Part shown: in pieces, positions 19,036 to 28,379 of the stretch
How positions within the stretch are numbered: the stretch's first letter is position 1
How the letters are laid out: the number at the start of each line of letters is the position of its first letter
Source of the DNA: Chloroflexota bacterium
GTDB lineage: Bacteria > Chloroflexota > Limnocylindria > Limnocylindrales > CSP1-4
Reading direction: 5' to 3'
Assembly (NCBI GenBank): GCA_021787395.1
Contig: JAJYLZ010000002.1
Location: 95,842 to 159,841, forward strand
DNA: 64,000 nt
Notes under the pieces: generated by a model
What the model saw: only the letters and a program-made list of their open reading frames with translations
Databases searched by the model: none
Told to the model about the DNA's origin: nothing
Translations under genes and position numbers: made by a program

Positions 19036-19772
19036 GGCCTCGTCCGCACAGTCTCGTCACCCTGCTGCCGGTTCTGGGCGTGGCGGTGTGGGCCATGTGC
19101 GCGTTCGTCCTCCCCGATGCCTCAGGCGACCCCGTCCGGGCGCTCGAGCTTGGCGGCGGGCTGCTGCTTGGTGTCTGGGTATTCGTAGCCACAGGGATTC
19201 TCCTGAGGGATGCTCGGGCTGGCCGGGCACTCGACAGACGCGCGATCTCAAGCGACCTTGGTGGCGTGCTGGTACGCGTCCTGCCCGCCGGGGGGAGCCA
19301 CGCGTTCGTCCTTGGCGCGCTCCGGCCGCGCATCTACGTGGGCGATGCCCTCCTCACGCATCTCGACGGCGACGAGGTCCGGGCAGTCATACGCCACGAG
19401 GACCACCATCGGAGGACGCGGGCGCCCCTGCGGGCAGCCGCCCTGCAGGCTTGGGGCGTGATCCTCGGGCCGGTTGGCCCCGCACGCAACGCGGTGGCGG
19501 ATCGGCTCGCGGCGCTGGAGATCGAGGCAGACCGCGCGGCCCTCGCAGCCGGGTCAAGCGCGTCGACGCTCGCGCGTGCCCTTCTCAAGGCGGATCGCCT
19601 CGGTGTCGGAGGGACCTCTTTCGCCAGCGTCGCGGATCAGCGGATCACGTGGCTGGTCGGCCGCGACCGGTCGGGGGCGGACGCCTGGCGCCCAGCCCTG
19701 CCCTATGAGTGGCTGCCCGCTGCTGCGTTCCTTCTGTTCGTCGTCGCCTGCCACGCGGGACCGCTGTTCTGA
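19032..19772 (+). CDS. M56/BlaR1-like membrane metallopeptidase
   Basis: VRAVIRHEDHHRRTRAPLRAAALQ (HExxH) adjacent to BlaI. Confidence 0.85.
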   Translation: MRPRPHSLVTLLPVLGVAVWAMCAFVLPDASGDPVRALELGGGLLLGVWVFVATGILLRDARAGRALDRRAISSDLGGVLVRVLPAGGSHAFVLGALRPRIYVGDALLTHLDGDEVRAVIRHEDHHRRTRAPLRAAALQAWGVILGPVGPARNAVADRLAALEIEADRAALAAGSSASTLARALLKADRLGVGGTSFASVADQRITWLVGRDRSGADAWRPALPYEWLPAAAFLLFVVACHAGPLF

Positions 19773-19849
19773 GGTTGCTGCCGGGCGGGCTCAGACGGCC
19801 GGTCGTCGCCTAGAGGTGGCCTGAGTAGCAAGATGACGCGTGCTTGCTG

Positions 19850-19875
19850 CTCATCGTACGCTCAGGTGGCGTTCA
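19850..19875 (+). promoter_or_regulatory. class A 11-bp direct repeat (site A6) upstream of YHS/complex I-like operon
   Basis: CTCAtcgtacgCTCAggtggcgTTCA; ends 62 bp before ATG 19937. Confidence 0.65.
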
Positions 19876-19936
19876 GGCACGGTGCCTAACGTCGACTCCA
19901 GCCCGGGCGCGTGCCCGAGCGCCACCGGAGACAGCG

Positions 19937-20095
19937 ATGCCTGAGAACGACCAGCCCGTGACCGACCCCGTCTGCGGGATGAAGATCCGCCCGTCTGAGG
20001 CGGTCGCAACCATCGAGCACAACGGCACCACGTACTACTTCTGCAGCCAGGACTGCGCCGACAGCTTCCGCGAGTCGCCGGAAGACTACGTCTAG
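19937..20095 (+). CDS. YHS-domain metal-binding protein
   Basis: VTDPVCGMKIRPSEAVATIEHNGTTYYFCSQDCADSFRESPEDYV. Confidence 0.9.
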   Translation: MPENDQPVTDPVCGMKIRPSEAVATIEHNGTTYYFCSQDCADSFRESPEDYV

Positions 20096-20098
20096 GCC

Positions 20099-20455
20099 AT
20101 GACGGATCTGGGCCCGCTCGCGGTCGCCTTCTCGGTGATGGTGGCCGCCCTGCTCGCCGTGCTCGCCTCGTGGCTGCGCACGGCGCGCAACGCTCGCGCG
20201 ACGGCGCCCGAGCGGGTCCCGTTCACCGGTGGCCGCGCGCCGTCGGTCCACGCGTGGAGCCGTTACCACGCCCGCTACTACCCCATGGCGCTCCTCTTCC
20301 TCGCCTTCGACATGGAGATGGTCTTCATGTACCCGTGGGCCGTCGTGTTCGTCACCGAAGGCATCGTGGCCATGGTCGAGATGGGCATGTTCATCGCGAT
20401 CCTGCTCCTGGGCGTCCTCTACGCATGGCGCGAGCGCGCCTTCGAGTGGACATGA
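20099..20455 (+). CDS. nuoA: NuoA-like subunit
   Basis: YHARYYPMALLFLAFDMEMVFMYPWAVVF; the usual Y-x-C-G is replaced by PFTGG. Confidence 0.88.
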   Translation: MTDLGPLAVAFSVMVAALLAVLASWLRTARNARATAPERVPFTGGRAPSVHAWSRYHARYYPMALLFLAFDMEMVFMYPWAVVFVTEGIVAMVEMGMFIAILLLGVLYAWRERAFEWT

Positions 20456-21738
20456 CCTCGGTCTTCCGCCGGATGGCCGCAGCCGCCGATGCCCCCGTCT
20501 TCGCGCTGGCGGGGGCAGGGATGCGCTGGGCGGTGCAGGACCTGCGGCTCGCCGACGGCGTCACGCTCGTCGACTCGCCCCGGTCGGCGTCCATCCTCCT
20601 AGTCGCGGGTGAGCTCGACCCGCGTCTGGGCGAAGCGGCGGCTCGGGTCCACGACTCGCTGCCCCACCCGAGGGCGACGGTCGTCTGGGCCTCGGGGCCC
20701 GACGGCCTGGCCGGCGCGGACGCGGAGCGGATCGGCCACGACGCCGACCCGGTCGCCGCGGCGCGCGCTGTCTTCCGCGACCTCGTCCTTGGCCGGAGGC
20801 AATCCGAGCCGGATCTGCTGCCGGATATGGACCCCGCCCCCTGGCGCGGCGTGGGGCCGTACGGACAGGGCGGCAGCGGCATGACCGGGGGCACTCCGTA
20901 CGGGCGGCCGATGGCGGAGCTTGGGCCCGACCGCGACGGCCTGCGACTCGACGTGCTGCCGACCCGGCTCGGGCCGTTCTTCGCGCCGCTCCCCGCCGGG
21001 CTCGAGCTTGACCTGCGGGTCGCTGGCGACGTCGTCGTTGAGGCGCGGGTCACGGGGTCCGAAGTGGGTACCTCGGAGGCCGCCGGGCGGTCGACGTTCG
21101 TGCGAGCGCTCACGCAGCCGCAATCGATCGCCGACCTTGAACTCTCGCGTGCCAGGGCGCACCTCCGGTGGGCCGCCGAGGCACTCCGCCTCCAGGGCCT
21201 GCGCGCCATCTCGCTGCGTGCGCTAGAGCTCGCCCGCACGGTCGCCCCCGGCGACTCGGCGGCCGTCGGCCGCCTTGCGACGGCGGTCCAGAGGACCGGC
21301 GTCTACCGCTGGTCCCTGCCGAACGTCGACGATCGCCGCCGCTCCCTGCTGGCGGACGCCCGGCTGGGCCCGGTGTCGCGCGCCTGCGGCCGTGCCGAGG
21401 ACGAGCGGCTCGCCGACCCCGCGTACATCGCGCTCGGCTTCGCGCCGATCGCGGATGTGGGAGATGGCGTCGCCGCGGTCTGGCGAGCGCGATTCGGCGA
21501 AGCGTCGCAGAGCCTCGACCTTGCATCTCGCGCGGGCAGCGCTGTGACGACGGTCACAGGGACGACCGAGAGCCCCCGAGGGCGGATCGCCTTGGGCGAC
21601 GCGCCGACGGCGCGCGCCCTCGAGCTCGTCCCGGCCCTCGTGGAGGGCCTCGAGTGGGGGGACGCGCTTGCGACGATCGCGGCGCTCGACCTCGACCTCG
21701 ACGAGCTGGCGGCGCTGGCCGGCGTGACAGCGGCGTGA
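20452..21738 (+). CDS. NuoB-like/NuoD-like fusion, degenerate (no Fe-S cysteine cluster)
   Basis: N-terminal SPRSASILLVAGELDPRLGEAAARVHDSLPHPRATVVWASG resembles NuoB; C-terminal GPVSRACGRAEDERLADPAYIALGFAPIADVGDGVAAVWRARFGEASQSLDLA...ESPRGR resembles NuoD/NiFe-large; a single Cys in 428 aa. Confidence 0.7.
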   Translation: MTSVFRRMAAAADAPVFALAGAGMRWAVQDLRLADGVTLVDSPRSASILLVAGELDPRLGEAAARVHDSLPHPRATVVWASGPDGLAGADAERIGHDADPVAAARAVFRDLVLGRRQSEPDLLPDMDPAPWRGVGPYGQGGSGMTGGTPYGRPMAELGPDRDGLRLDVLPTRLGPFFAPLPAGLELDLRVAGDVVVEARVTGSEVGTSEAAGRSTFVRALTQPQSIADLELSRARAHLRWAAEALRLQGLRAISLRALELARTVAPGDSAAVGRLATAVQRTGVYRWSLPNVDDRRRSLLADARLGPVSRACGRAEDERLADPAYIALGFAPIADVGDGVAAVWRARFGEASQSLDLASRAGSAVTTVTGTTESPRGRIALGDAPTARALELVPALVEGLEWGDALATIAALDLDLDELAALAGVTAA

Positions 21739-22667
21739 GCCCGCTGCTCGACGTGATCGCGGCCGCGGCGGCGGTGGCCGGCCTGCTCGCGGTTGGTGCG
21801 CTCGCGCTCGCGATCGGCGACGGGGTGGCGGGGGCCGCAGTCGCCGGACGCCCGATCCGGGTGCTCCCGCTCATCGCGGCGCCATTCGCCCGGGCCGCGC
21901 TCGCGGCGCGCACCGGCTCGACTACGACCGAGCGCCCGGATGGGGCTGGGCGGGCCGTGGCGCCCGCACTTCTCGCGGGCCTGGCCGCGCTCGCGATGGT
22001 GCTGCTGCCGCTCGCGCCGGGCGTCGCCCTCGCCGATCCGGATACGGGCTTCGTCGTGTACTCGGCCGCGGTGGCGTTCGTGATGATCGCGGTGTTCCTC
22101 CACGGCTGGTCGCCCAACTCCACCCTGCCGCTCCACGGGGCCTACCGGTTCGGGGCCGTGGCGCTGTCGTTCCAGATCCCGTTCCTCCTCGCGATGCTCG
22201 CGACGGCCCTCCCGGCCCAGTCCCTGTCCATCGTCCGGATCGTCGAGGCGCAGGCCAGCCTGTGGAACGTGGTCCGCGAGCCGCTCGGCCTGCCGATCTA
22301 CCTCGTGGTGGGGCTCGCCGTGGGGTTCTGGGGCCCGCTCAACCTCCCCGACGGGGATGACCTTGCCGGAGGCACCTCCGCGGAGGACGCGGGTCTGGCG
22401 CGATGGCTCTGGCAGGTCGCGCGGCTCTCGATGCTCGTGGCCGTCGCCGCCCTCGGCGCCGCAGCCTTCCTCGGCGGCTACTTTGGGCCGATCCTCCCCG
22501 GCCCGGTGTGGGTCGCGGTGAAGACGGGGCTGCTGCTGGCCGCCATGGCCGCGGCCCAGCACCTGCTGGCCCGGGTGCGGATCGAGCGGTTCGTCGGCGT
22601 CGCGTGGGTGCTGCTGGTCCCCCTCGCGCTGCTCAACGTGTTCGTGTCGGGGGCGTTTCTCCTGTGA
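21735..22667 (+). CDS. nuoH: NuoH-like subunit, divergent
   Basis: GAYRFGAVALSFQIPFLLAML...WGPLNLPDGDDLAGGTSAEDAGLARWLWQVARLSMLVAVAALGAAAFLGGYFGP. Confidence 0.8.
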   Translation: MSPLLDVIAAAAAVAGLLAVGALALAIGDGVAGAAVAGRPIRVLPLIAAPFARAALAARTGSTTTERPDGAGRAVAPALLAGLAALAMVLLPLAPGVALADPDTGFVVYSAAVAFVMIAVFLHGWSPNSTLPLHGAYRFGAVALSFQIPFLLAMLATALPAQSLSIVRIVEAQASLWNVVREPLGLPIYLVVGLAVGFWGPLNLPDGDDLAGGTSAEDAGLARWLWQVARLSMLVAVAALGAAAFLGGYFGPILPGPVWVAVKTGLLLAAMAAAQHLLARVRIERFVGVAWVLLVPLALLNVFVSGAFLL

Positions 22668-23230
22668 CCGGAGCGCTGATCGACCTCAGCTTCGCCGCCT
22701 TCTCGCTCGTCGCGATCGTGGCGGGCGTCAGGGTGTTCCGGACGGACTCGATGGTCCGCGCCGCGTTCTACCTGCTGGCGTCCTTCGCGGCCGCGGGCGG
22801 GATCATAGTGCTCCTCGGGGCGGAGTTCCTGGGCATGGTGCTCATCCTGATGATGGCCGGCGAGATGCTCGTGATGGCCATCGTGATGGTCATGTACATG
22901 ATGAACCCGGCCGGGCTCAACCCGATGGTGATGGTCCACCAGCCGCGCACGGCCGTCGTCGCCGGGGTCGTCGCCTTCCTCGCCATCGCCGGCGTCGGGC
23001 TGTCGGGCGAGGTGCCATCTCGCCCAGCGCCGAACCCAGCCGCCGCGACCGCCGACCTAGGGCGCGAGCTCCTCGGCAACTCGATGCTGGTGTTCCAGAC
23101 GGCGGGCGTCACGCTCCTGGCCACGATGGTCGGGGCGATCGCGGTGGCGGCGCCCCGCGGCCGGTACGGCGACGCCGCGGAGGGCTCCGAGGAGCCCGGC
23201 CTTCAGCCGGACGAAGAGGCGTCAGCGTGA
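22664..23230 (+). CDS. nuoJ: NuoJ-like subunit
   Basis: DLSFAAFSLVAIVAGVRVFRTDSMVRAAFYLLASFAAAGGIIVLLGAEFLGMVLILMMAGEMLVM. Confidence 0.85.
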   Translation: MTGALIDLSFAAFSLVAIVAGVRVFRTDSMVRAAFYLLASFAAAGGIIVLLGAEFLGMVLILMMAGEMLVMAIVMVMYMMNPAGLNPMVMVHQPRTAVVAGVVAFLAIAGVGLSGEVPSRPAPNPAAATADLGRELLGNSMLVFQTAGVTLLATMVGAIAVAAPRGRYGDAAEGSEEPGLQPDEEASA

Positions 23231-23532
23231 CCACCGAGGCCGTCCTCGTCGTCGGAGCCGCGCTGTTCGGCATCGGCGTCTTCGGGGCGCTGAGCCAGCA
23301 GTCCTTCGTGATGCTGATGATGGGCATCGAGCTGATGATCAACGGGTCCCTGCTCGTCCTCGTCGCCATGTGGGCGCGGGCTGCGAGCGGGAGCCCCGAC
23401 GGGCAGATGCTGGCCATCGTGTTCATGACCGTGATGGCGGTCGAGATGTCCCTCGGCTTCGCCCTCATCACCGGCGTTTACCGGGTCAGGCGCGCGGACA
23501 TCACCGAGAAGCTGCGGAAGCTGAAGGGATGA
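23227..23532 (+). CDS. nuoK: NuoK-like subunit
   Basis: FVMLMMGIELMINGSLLVL...MAVEMSLGFALI; both membrane Glu present. Confidence 0.9.
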   Translation: MTTEAVLVVGAALFGIGVFGALSQQSFVMLMMGIELMINGSLLVLVAMWARAASGSPDGQMLAIVFMTVMAVEMSLGFALITGVYRVRRADITEKLRKLKG

Positions 23533-25427
23533 CCGCGCTCGCCCAGCCGCTCGTCGCGCTGCTCCTCGCCGCGGTGCTGGCTCGCCTCGGCTCGCGTCCC
23601 CGCGCGCTCGGGCCGGTGGCCGTCGTCGGCATGATCCTCGTCGCACTCCTCGGCGTCGCCTCCGCGCTGGCGGAGCCGTCGTTGCGCATCGCGTGGGGAC
23701 CGGCGTTCGGGCTCACGCTCGCGGTCGCGGGTTTCGGGCGCGTGATGGTCGTGCTCGTGCCGGCCATCGCCGCGCCCGTGATCGCGTACGCCGCCGCATC
23801 CGGGGAAGTCGAGCCGACGCGGCTGCTCTCGCTGCTCGCCGCCTTCGTCGCCGCGATGCTGCTCCTGGTGTCGGCCGGGGACTTCATCTCGCTGCTCATC
23901 GGCTGGGAGCTCGTCGGGGCCACGTCCTGGGCGCTGATCGGGCACGGCTGGCGCGACCGCACGAACGTGGACAGCGCCACGCAGGCGTTCCTCACCACGC
24001 GCCTCGGAGACCTCGGGCTGTATGTCGCGGCGGGCGCGACCTTCGCGGCGACCGGTGCGTTCGCATTCGACGGCGTGGCGGCCGCCGCGTCGCCGTGGAG
24101 GGAGATGATCGCGGCCGGCGTGCTCCTCGCCGCTACCGCCAAGTCGGCGCAGGTCCCCTTCAGCCCGTGGCTGTTCGCCGCCATGGCGGGCCCGACGCCG
24201 GTGTCCGCCCTGCTGCACAGCGCGACGCTCGTGTCGGCCGGGGCGTACCTGCTGATCCGGCTGGCGCCGTCGCTCGCCGCCGTGCCCTGGTTCCTGCCGG
24301 CGATCCTGGCCATCGGCCTGACGACGGCGCTGGGGGGCGGAGTCGTCGCCGCGGTCCACCAGCACGGCAAGCGCGTCCTCGCCGCATCGACGTCGGCCCA
24401 GTACGGGCTCATGTTCATGGCGATCGGCGCCGGGTCGACGGCAGCGGCCGGCGCCCAGCTCGTCACCCACGCCGCGTTCAAGGCGCTGCTCTTCCTTCTC
24501 GCCGGCATCGCGATCCACGCCACGGGGACGCCGGATATCCGGCGGTGGCGCCTCGGCCGGGCACTGCCGGGTCCCGCGCTCGCTGCGGCTGTCGGCGCGC
24601 TCGCCCTCGCAGGCGTGCCCCCGCTCGGCGCCGCGTGGAGCAAGGAGGAGATCCTCTCGGCCGTCGCCGCAGCCGGTCCCCTACTCGAGGTGCTCGCCCT
24701 CGGCTCGGCCCTTCTCACCGCCGTCTATGCCGGCCGCTTCCTGCTCCTCGCCTATGGTCCTGGCCACCCTGGCGAGTTGGCGCGGCGGCCGGGGCGCGTC
24801 GAGGTTGCCGGTGTCGGCGCCCTCGCGGGGGCGAGCGTCGCCCTCGCGGCCCTCTGGTTGCCGCCCGCAAGGCCGATCGTGGAGGCCGCGACCGGAGGCG
24901 TCCTGATCGACGGCGCTCTGTGGGGCGTCGCGGCCGCGGTGATGATGCTCATCCTCGGGGCGGCGACCGTTGCCGCGCTCGAGCGCCGGGGCCTGCTCGC
25001 GGCATTCCGCGCGAGGCCGATGGTCGAGGACTGGCTCGGCCTGCCGGTGCTCGCGACCCGGCTCGTCGTTCGGCCGACGCTCGCCCTGTCCGGCGCCCTG
25101 GCGCGTGCCGACGATCGCGTCATCGACGCGGGCGTCCGGGCAGCCGTGCGGATCGCGCGGGCCGCCTCCGCGGTCACGGCCCTTCGCGTCGACGTGTCCG
25201 TCGACCGCCTCGTCATGGCGACCGCCGCGGGCGGCATGCTGGCGGGCCGGCTCTCCCGGCGCGCGGACGAGGCCGTTGTCGACGGCTCGGTCGAGGGCAC
25301 GGGGCGGGCGGTCGGCATGGCCGGCCACCAGAGCCGTCGGCTCCAGACCGGCCTCACGCACCACTACTACGTCATCGGCGCCGTCGGCGTGGCCGCAATT
25401 GCGGCCATCCTCGCCGCGGCCCGCTAA
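23529..25427 (+). CDS. nuoL: NuoL-like subunit
   Basis: FISLLIGWELVGATSWALIGHG...AKSAQVPFSPWLFAAMAGPTPVSALLHSATLVSAGAYLLIR. Confidence 0.9.
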   Translation: MTALAQPLVALLLAAVLARLGSRPRALGPVAVVGMILVALLGVASALAEPSLRIAWGPAFGLTLAVAGFGRVMVVLVPAIAAPVIAYAAASGEVEPTRLLSLLAAFVAAMLLLVSAGDFISLLIGWELVGATSWALIGHGWRDRTNVDSATQAFLTTRLGDLGLYVAAGATFAATGAFAFDGVAAAASPWREMIAAGVLLAATAKSAQVPFSPWLFAAMAGPTPVSALLHSATLVSAGAYLLIRLAPSLAAVPWFLPAILAIGLTTALGGGVVAAVHQHGKRVLAASTSAQYGLMFMAIGAGSTAAAGAQLVTHAAFKALLFLLAGIAIHATGTPDIRRWRLGRALPGPALAAAVGALALAGVPPLGAAWSKEEILSAVAAAGPLLEVLALGSALLTAVYAGRFLLLAYGPGHPGELARRPGRVEVAGVGALAGASVALAALWLPPARPIVEAATGGVLIDGALWGVAAAVMMLILGAATVAALERRGLLAAFRARPMVEDWLGLPVLATRLVVRPTLALSGALARADDRVIDAGVRAAVRIARAASAVTALRVDVSVDRLVMATAAGGMLAGRLSRRADEAVVDGSVEGTGRAVGMAGHQSRRLQTGLTHHYYVIGAVGVAAIAAILAAAR

Positions 25428-25447
25428 ACCGCCTAGGAGTCCAGCCC

Positions 25448-26944
25448 GTGCTCACCGCCGCCATCTTCATCCCGATCCTTGCCGCGGCGCTGCTCGCGCT
25501 GCTCCCGAGAAGCCGTGGTCTCGGAGCGAGCCCGCGTGCGCTCGCCGTTGCGGCGACCATCGTGGCGGTCGTCCCGCTGGTCCTGGTGGCGGCGGCATGG
25601 CTCCGCTTCGATGGCGCGTCGGGCTTCCAGCAGGTGGAGACAGTTCCGTGGATCCCGACGCTCGGCATCTCCTACCGGGTCGGGGTGGACGGGCTCTCGC
25701 TGCCGCTCGCCGCGATGACCGCGCTCGTGTTCACAGTCGCTGTGGCCTACCCCGTCGACTTGCGGGGCCGGCCGGTCCCCTACTACGCGCTGATCCTGTT
25801 CCTCGAGGGCGCCTCTGTCGGGGTGTTCCTCGCGCTGGACCTGTTCCTGTTCTTCGTCTTCTGGGACGTCTCGCTGGTGGCGATGTACTTCCTGATCGGC
25901 GCGTGGGGCCACGGTGACGCCCAGAGGTCGGCCCTCAAGTTCTTCCTCTACACCTTTGCAGGCTCGCTGCCCCTGCTCCTCGCCATCCTCGGCGTCTATC
26001 TCGCCACGGACCCCCACACGTTCGACATGGCCGAGATCATCCGCCAGCAGCCGCTCGCCGGAGGCGGGGTCTACGCGGCGCTCGTCTTCGCGGGGTTCTT
26101 CGCCGGGTTCGCCATCAAGACCCCGATCGTCCCGTTCCACACGTGGCTGCCGCCCGCCCACGTGGACGCGCCAGGCCCGGCCTCGGCCATCCTCGCGGGC
26201 GTCCTCCTCAAGATGGGCACCTACGGCTTCGTGCGCATCCTCATGAGCATGGTGCCGGGCGTCTGGGCGGAGCTGTCGCTGCCGCTCGCCGTGCTGGCGG
26301 TCGTCTCGATCGTGTACGGCGCGCTCGTCGCGCTCGCGCAGACCAACCTCAAGCGGCTGATCGCCTACACCAGCGTCAACCACATGGGGTACGTGATCCT
26401 CGGGCTCGCCGTCGCCGGGGCCGCGGCACCCGGCCAGGAGGCGGCGCGGGCCCTCGCGCTCACCGGGGCGACGGTCGAGATGGTCGCCCACGGCCTGATC
26501 ACCGGCGGACTGTTCCTCGTCAGCGGATCGGTCCTCGCCCGCGGCGGCACGTACGACCTCGACTCGTACGGGGGGCTGCTCGGGCGGGCGAGGTCGCTGA
26601 CATGGATCACCGCCCTGCTCGCCTTCGCGAGCTTGGGCCTGCCCGGACTCGCAGGCTTCGTCGCGGAGGTCCAGATCTTCGTCGGGGCACTCGCGGTCTA
26701 CCCGGCGCTCGCCGCCGTGGCCCTGCTCGGGATCGTGATCACCGCAGGGCTCTTCCTGCGGATGCTGGGCAGGTTGTTCCTGGGGGCGCTGCCCGACCGC
26801 TGGCGCGAGTTCCCCGACCTCGGCCGGCGCGAGGCCGGGCTGCTGGGCGTCCTCGGCGCCCTCGTGCTCCTGATCGGCGTGGTGCCCGGGTGGCTGCTCG
26901 GCACCATCGACGCCTTCGCCGGGCCGTTCGTGGGGAGGCCGTGA
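25448..26944 (+). CDS. nuoM: NuoM-like subunit
   Basis: FFVFWDVSLVAMYFLIGAWG...IKTPIVPFHTWLPPAHVDAPGPASAILAGVLLKMGTYGFVR. Confidence 0.92.
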   Translation: MLTAAIFIPILAAALLALLPRSRGLGASPRALAVAATIVAVVPLVLVAAAWLRFDGASGFQQVETVPWIPTLGISYRVGVDGLSLPLAAMTALVFTVAVAYPVDLRGRPVPYYALILFLEGASVGVFLALDLFLFFVFWDVSLVAMYFLIGAWGHGDAQRSALKFFLYTFAGSLPLLLAILGVYLATDPHTFDMAEIIRQQPLAGGGVYAALVFAGFFAGFAIKTPIVPFHTWLPPAHVDAPGPASAILAGVLLKMGTYGFVRILMSMVPGVWAELSLPLAVLAVVSIVYGALVALAQTNLKRLIAYTSVNHMGYVILGLAVAGAAAPGQEAARALALTGATVEMVAHGLITGGLFLVSGSVLARGGTYDLDSYGGLLGRARSLTWITALLAFASLGLPGLAGFVAEVQIFVGALAVYPALAAVALLGIVITAGLFLRMLGRLFLGALPDRWREFPDLGRREAGLLGVLGALVLLIGVVPGWLLGTIDAFAGPFVGRP

Positions 26945-28371
26945 TGCCGATCGCCACGATGGTGGGCTGGGCGGGCGACGTGCTCGCCGAGCTCGCCATG
27001 GTGATCGGCGGCATCGTGGTGCTGCTCTATGCGCTGGCCGCCGGGCCCCGGCGGCAGGTCGGGGCTGCCTGGCTGGCGCTGGCCACGACGGGTGTGGCGC
27101 TCGCGCTCACCATCCCCGCGCTCGGCGAGCCCGGGCGCCTGACGTTCGCCGGGACCTACGCCCACGACGCCGCCGCTGCGGTCGCGCGGGTCATCGTCCT
27201 CCTCGCGACGGGCGTGACGGTGGCCTTCTCCGTCCCGTGGTTCCGGCGCGACCCGCGGCATGGCGAGTACTACACCCTGCTGCTGTTCGGCGCGCTCGGC
27301 GCGATGCTGCTCGCGGGGGCGGCCGCGCTGACCGAGCTCGTCGTGGCCATGCTGATGTCCTCGGCCACGGGGTTCGTGCTCGCCGCCTATCACCGCAAGT
27401 CGTCGGCCGCCGCCGAGGCCGCGATCAAGTACTACCTGGTCGGGGCCTTGGCCAACGCGGCGATGCTGATGGGCGTCGCCATCCTCTATGGCCTAGCCGG
27501 GGTCACCACTCTCGACCGCCTGGCGGCCGGCCTTCCGGACAGCGCGTCGCCCGCGGCATCCGTGGCCGTCGCCCTGGTGATGGTCGGTCTCATGTTCAAG
27601 CTCGGCGCCGTACCGGTCCACGTCTGGGTGCCGGACGTGGCGCAGGGCGCGCCGGCCCCCATTGCCGGCTTCCTGACCGCCGTGCCGAAGGTTGGCGCAT
27701 TCGTATTCCTCGCCCGCCTCGTCCTCGTGCTGCCGCCCTCGGCGCTCGGCTGGGAGGTCATGGTCGCTGTCGGCGCCGCTGCCACCATGACCCTCGGCAA
27801 CCTGGCCTGCCTGTGGCAGGACGACGTCCGACGGCTGCTGGGATGGTCGGCGGTCTCGCAGACCGGTTACGGGCTGATGGCGGTCGCTGCCCTCGGGCGG
27901 AGCGACCTCGCGATGGCGGCGCTCCTCTACTTCCTCGCCGCCTATGTGCCGGCGAACCTCGCGGCCTTCGGCGTCGTCGTGACGCTGCGAGGACGCACGG
28001 CCCTCACCGACTACCCGGGTTTGGCGAACGAGCACCCGACTGCAGCGGCCTCGCTAGCCCTGAGCTTCCTGTCCTTCATCGGGGTGCCGCCGCTGTCGGG
28101 GTTCGTCGCGAAGCTCCTGCTGTTCGTCGTGGCGATCCAGGCCGGGCTCGCCTGGCTCGCGGTGATCGCCGCGGCCAACACGGTCATCTCGATCTTCTAC
28201 TACGTGCGGGTGCTCGCGCCCGTGTACTTCGCGGCCGCAGCGGGACGGATGCGGACGCTCGGAGCTGGGGCGGCGCTCGCGACGGCGGCCTCGGCGGCGG
28301 TTCTCGTCGTGACCGGCGTGATTGCGCAGCCGCTCGTCGCTGCGTTCGCCGCGGCGACGCCAGGGCGCTGA
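26944..28371 (+). CDS. nuoN: NuoN-like subunit
   Basis: AAIKYYLVGALANAAMLMGVAILYG...MFKLGAVPVHVWVPDVAQGAPAPIAGFLTAVPK. Confidence 0.92.
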   Translation: MPIATMVGWAGDVLAELAMVIGGIVVLLYALAAGPRRQVGAAWLALATTGVALALTIPALGEPGRLTFAGTYAHDAAAAVARVIVLLATGVTVAFSVPWFRRDPRHGEYYTLLLFGALGAMLLAGAAALTELVVAMLMSSATGFVLAAYHRKSSAAAEAAIKYYLVGALANAAMLMGVAILYGLAGVTTLDRLAAGLPDSASPAASVAVALVMVGLMFKLGAVPVHVWVPDVAQGAPAPIAGFLTAVPKVGAFVFLARLVLVLPPSALGWEVMVAVGAAATMTLGNLACLWQDDVRRLLGWSAVSQTGYGLMAVAALGRSDLAMAALLYFLAAYVPANLAAFGVVVTLRGRTALTDYPGLANEHPTAAASLALSFLSFIGVPPLSGFVAKLLLFVVAIQAGLAWLAVIAAANTVISIFYYVRVLAPVYFAAAAGRMRTLGAGAALATAASAAVLVVTGVIAQPLVAAFAAATPGR

Positions 28372-28379
28372 GGGACGCA

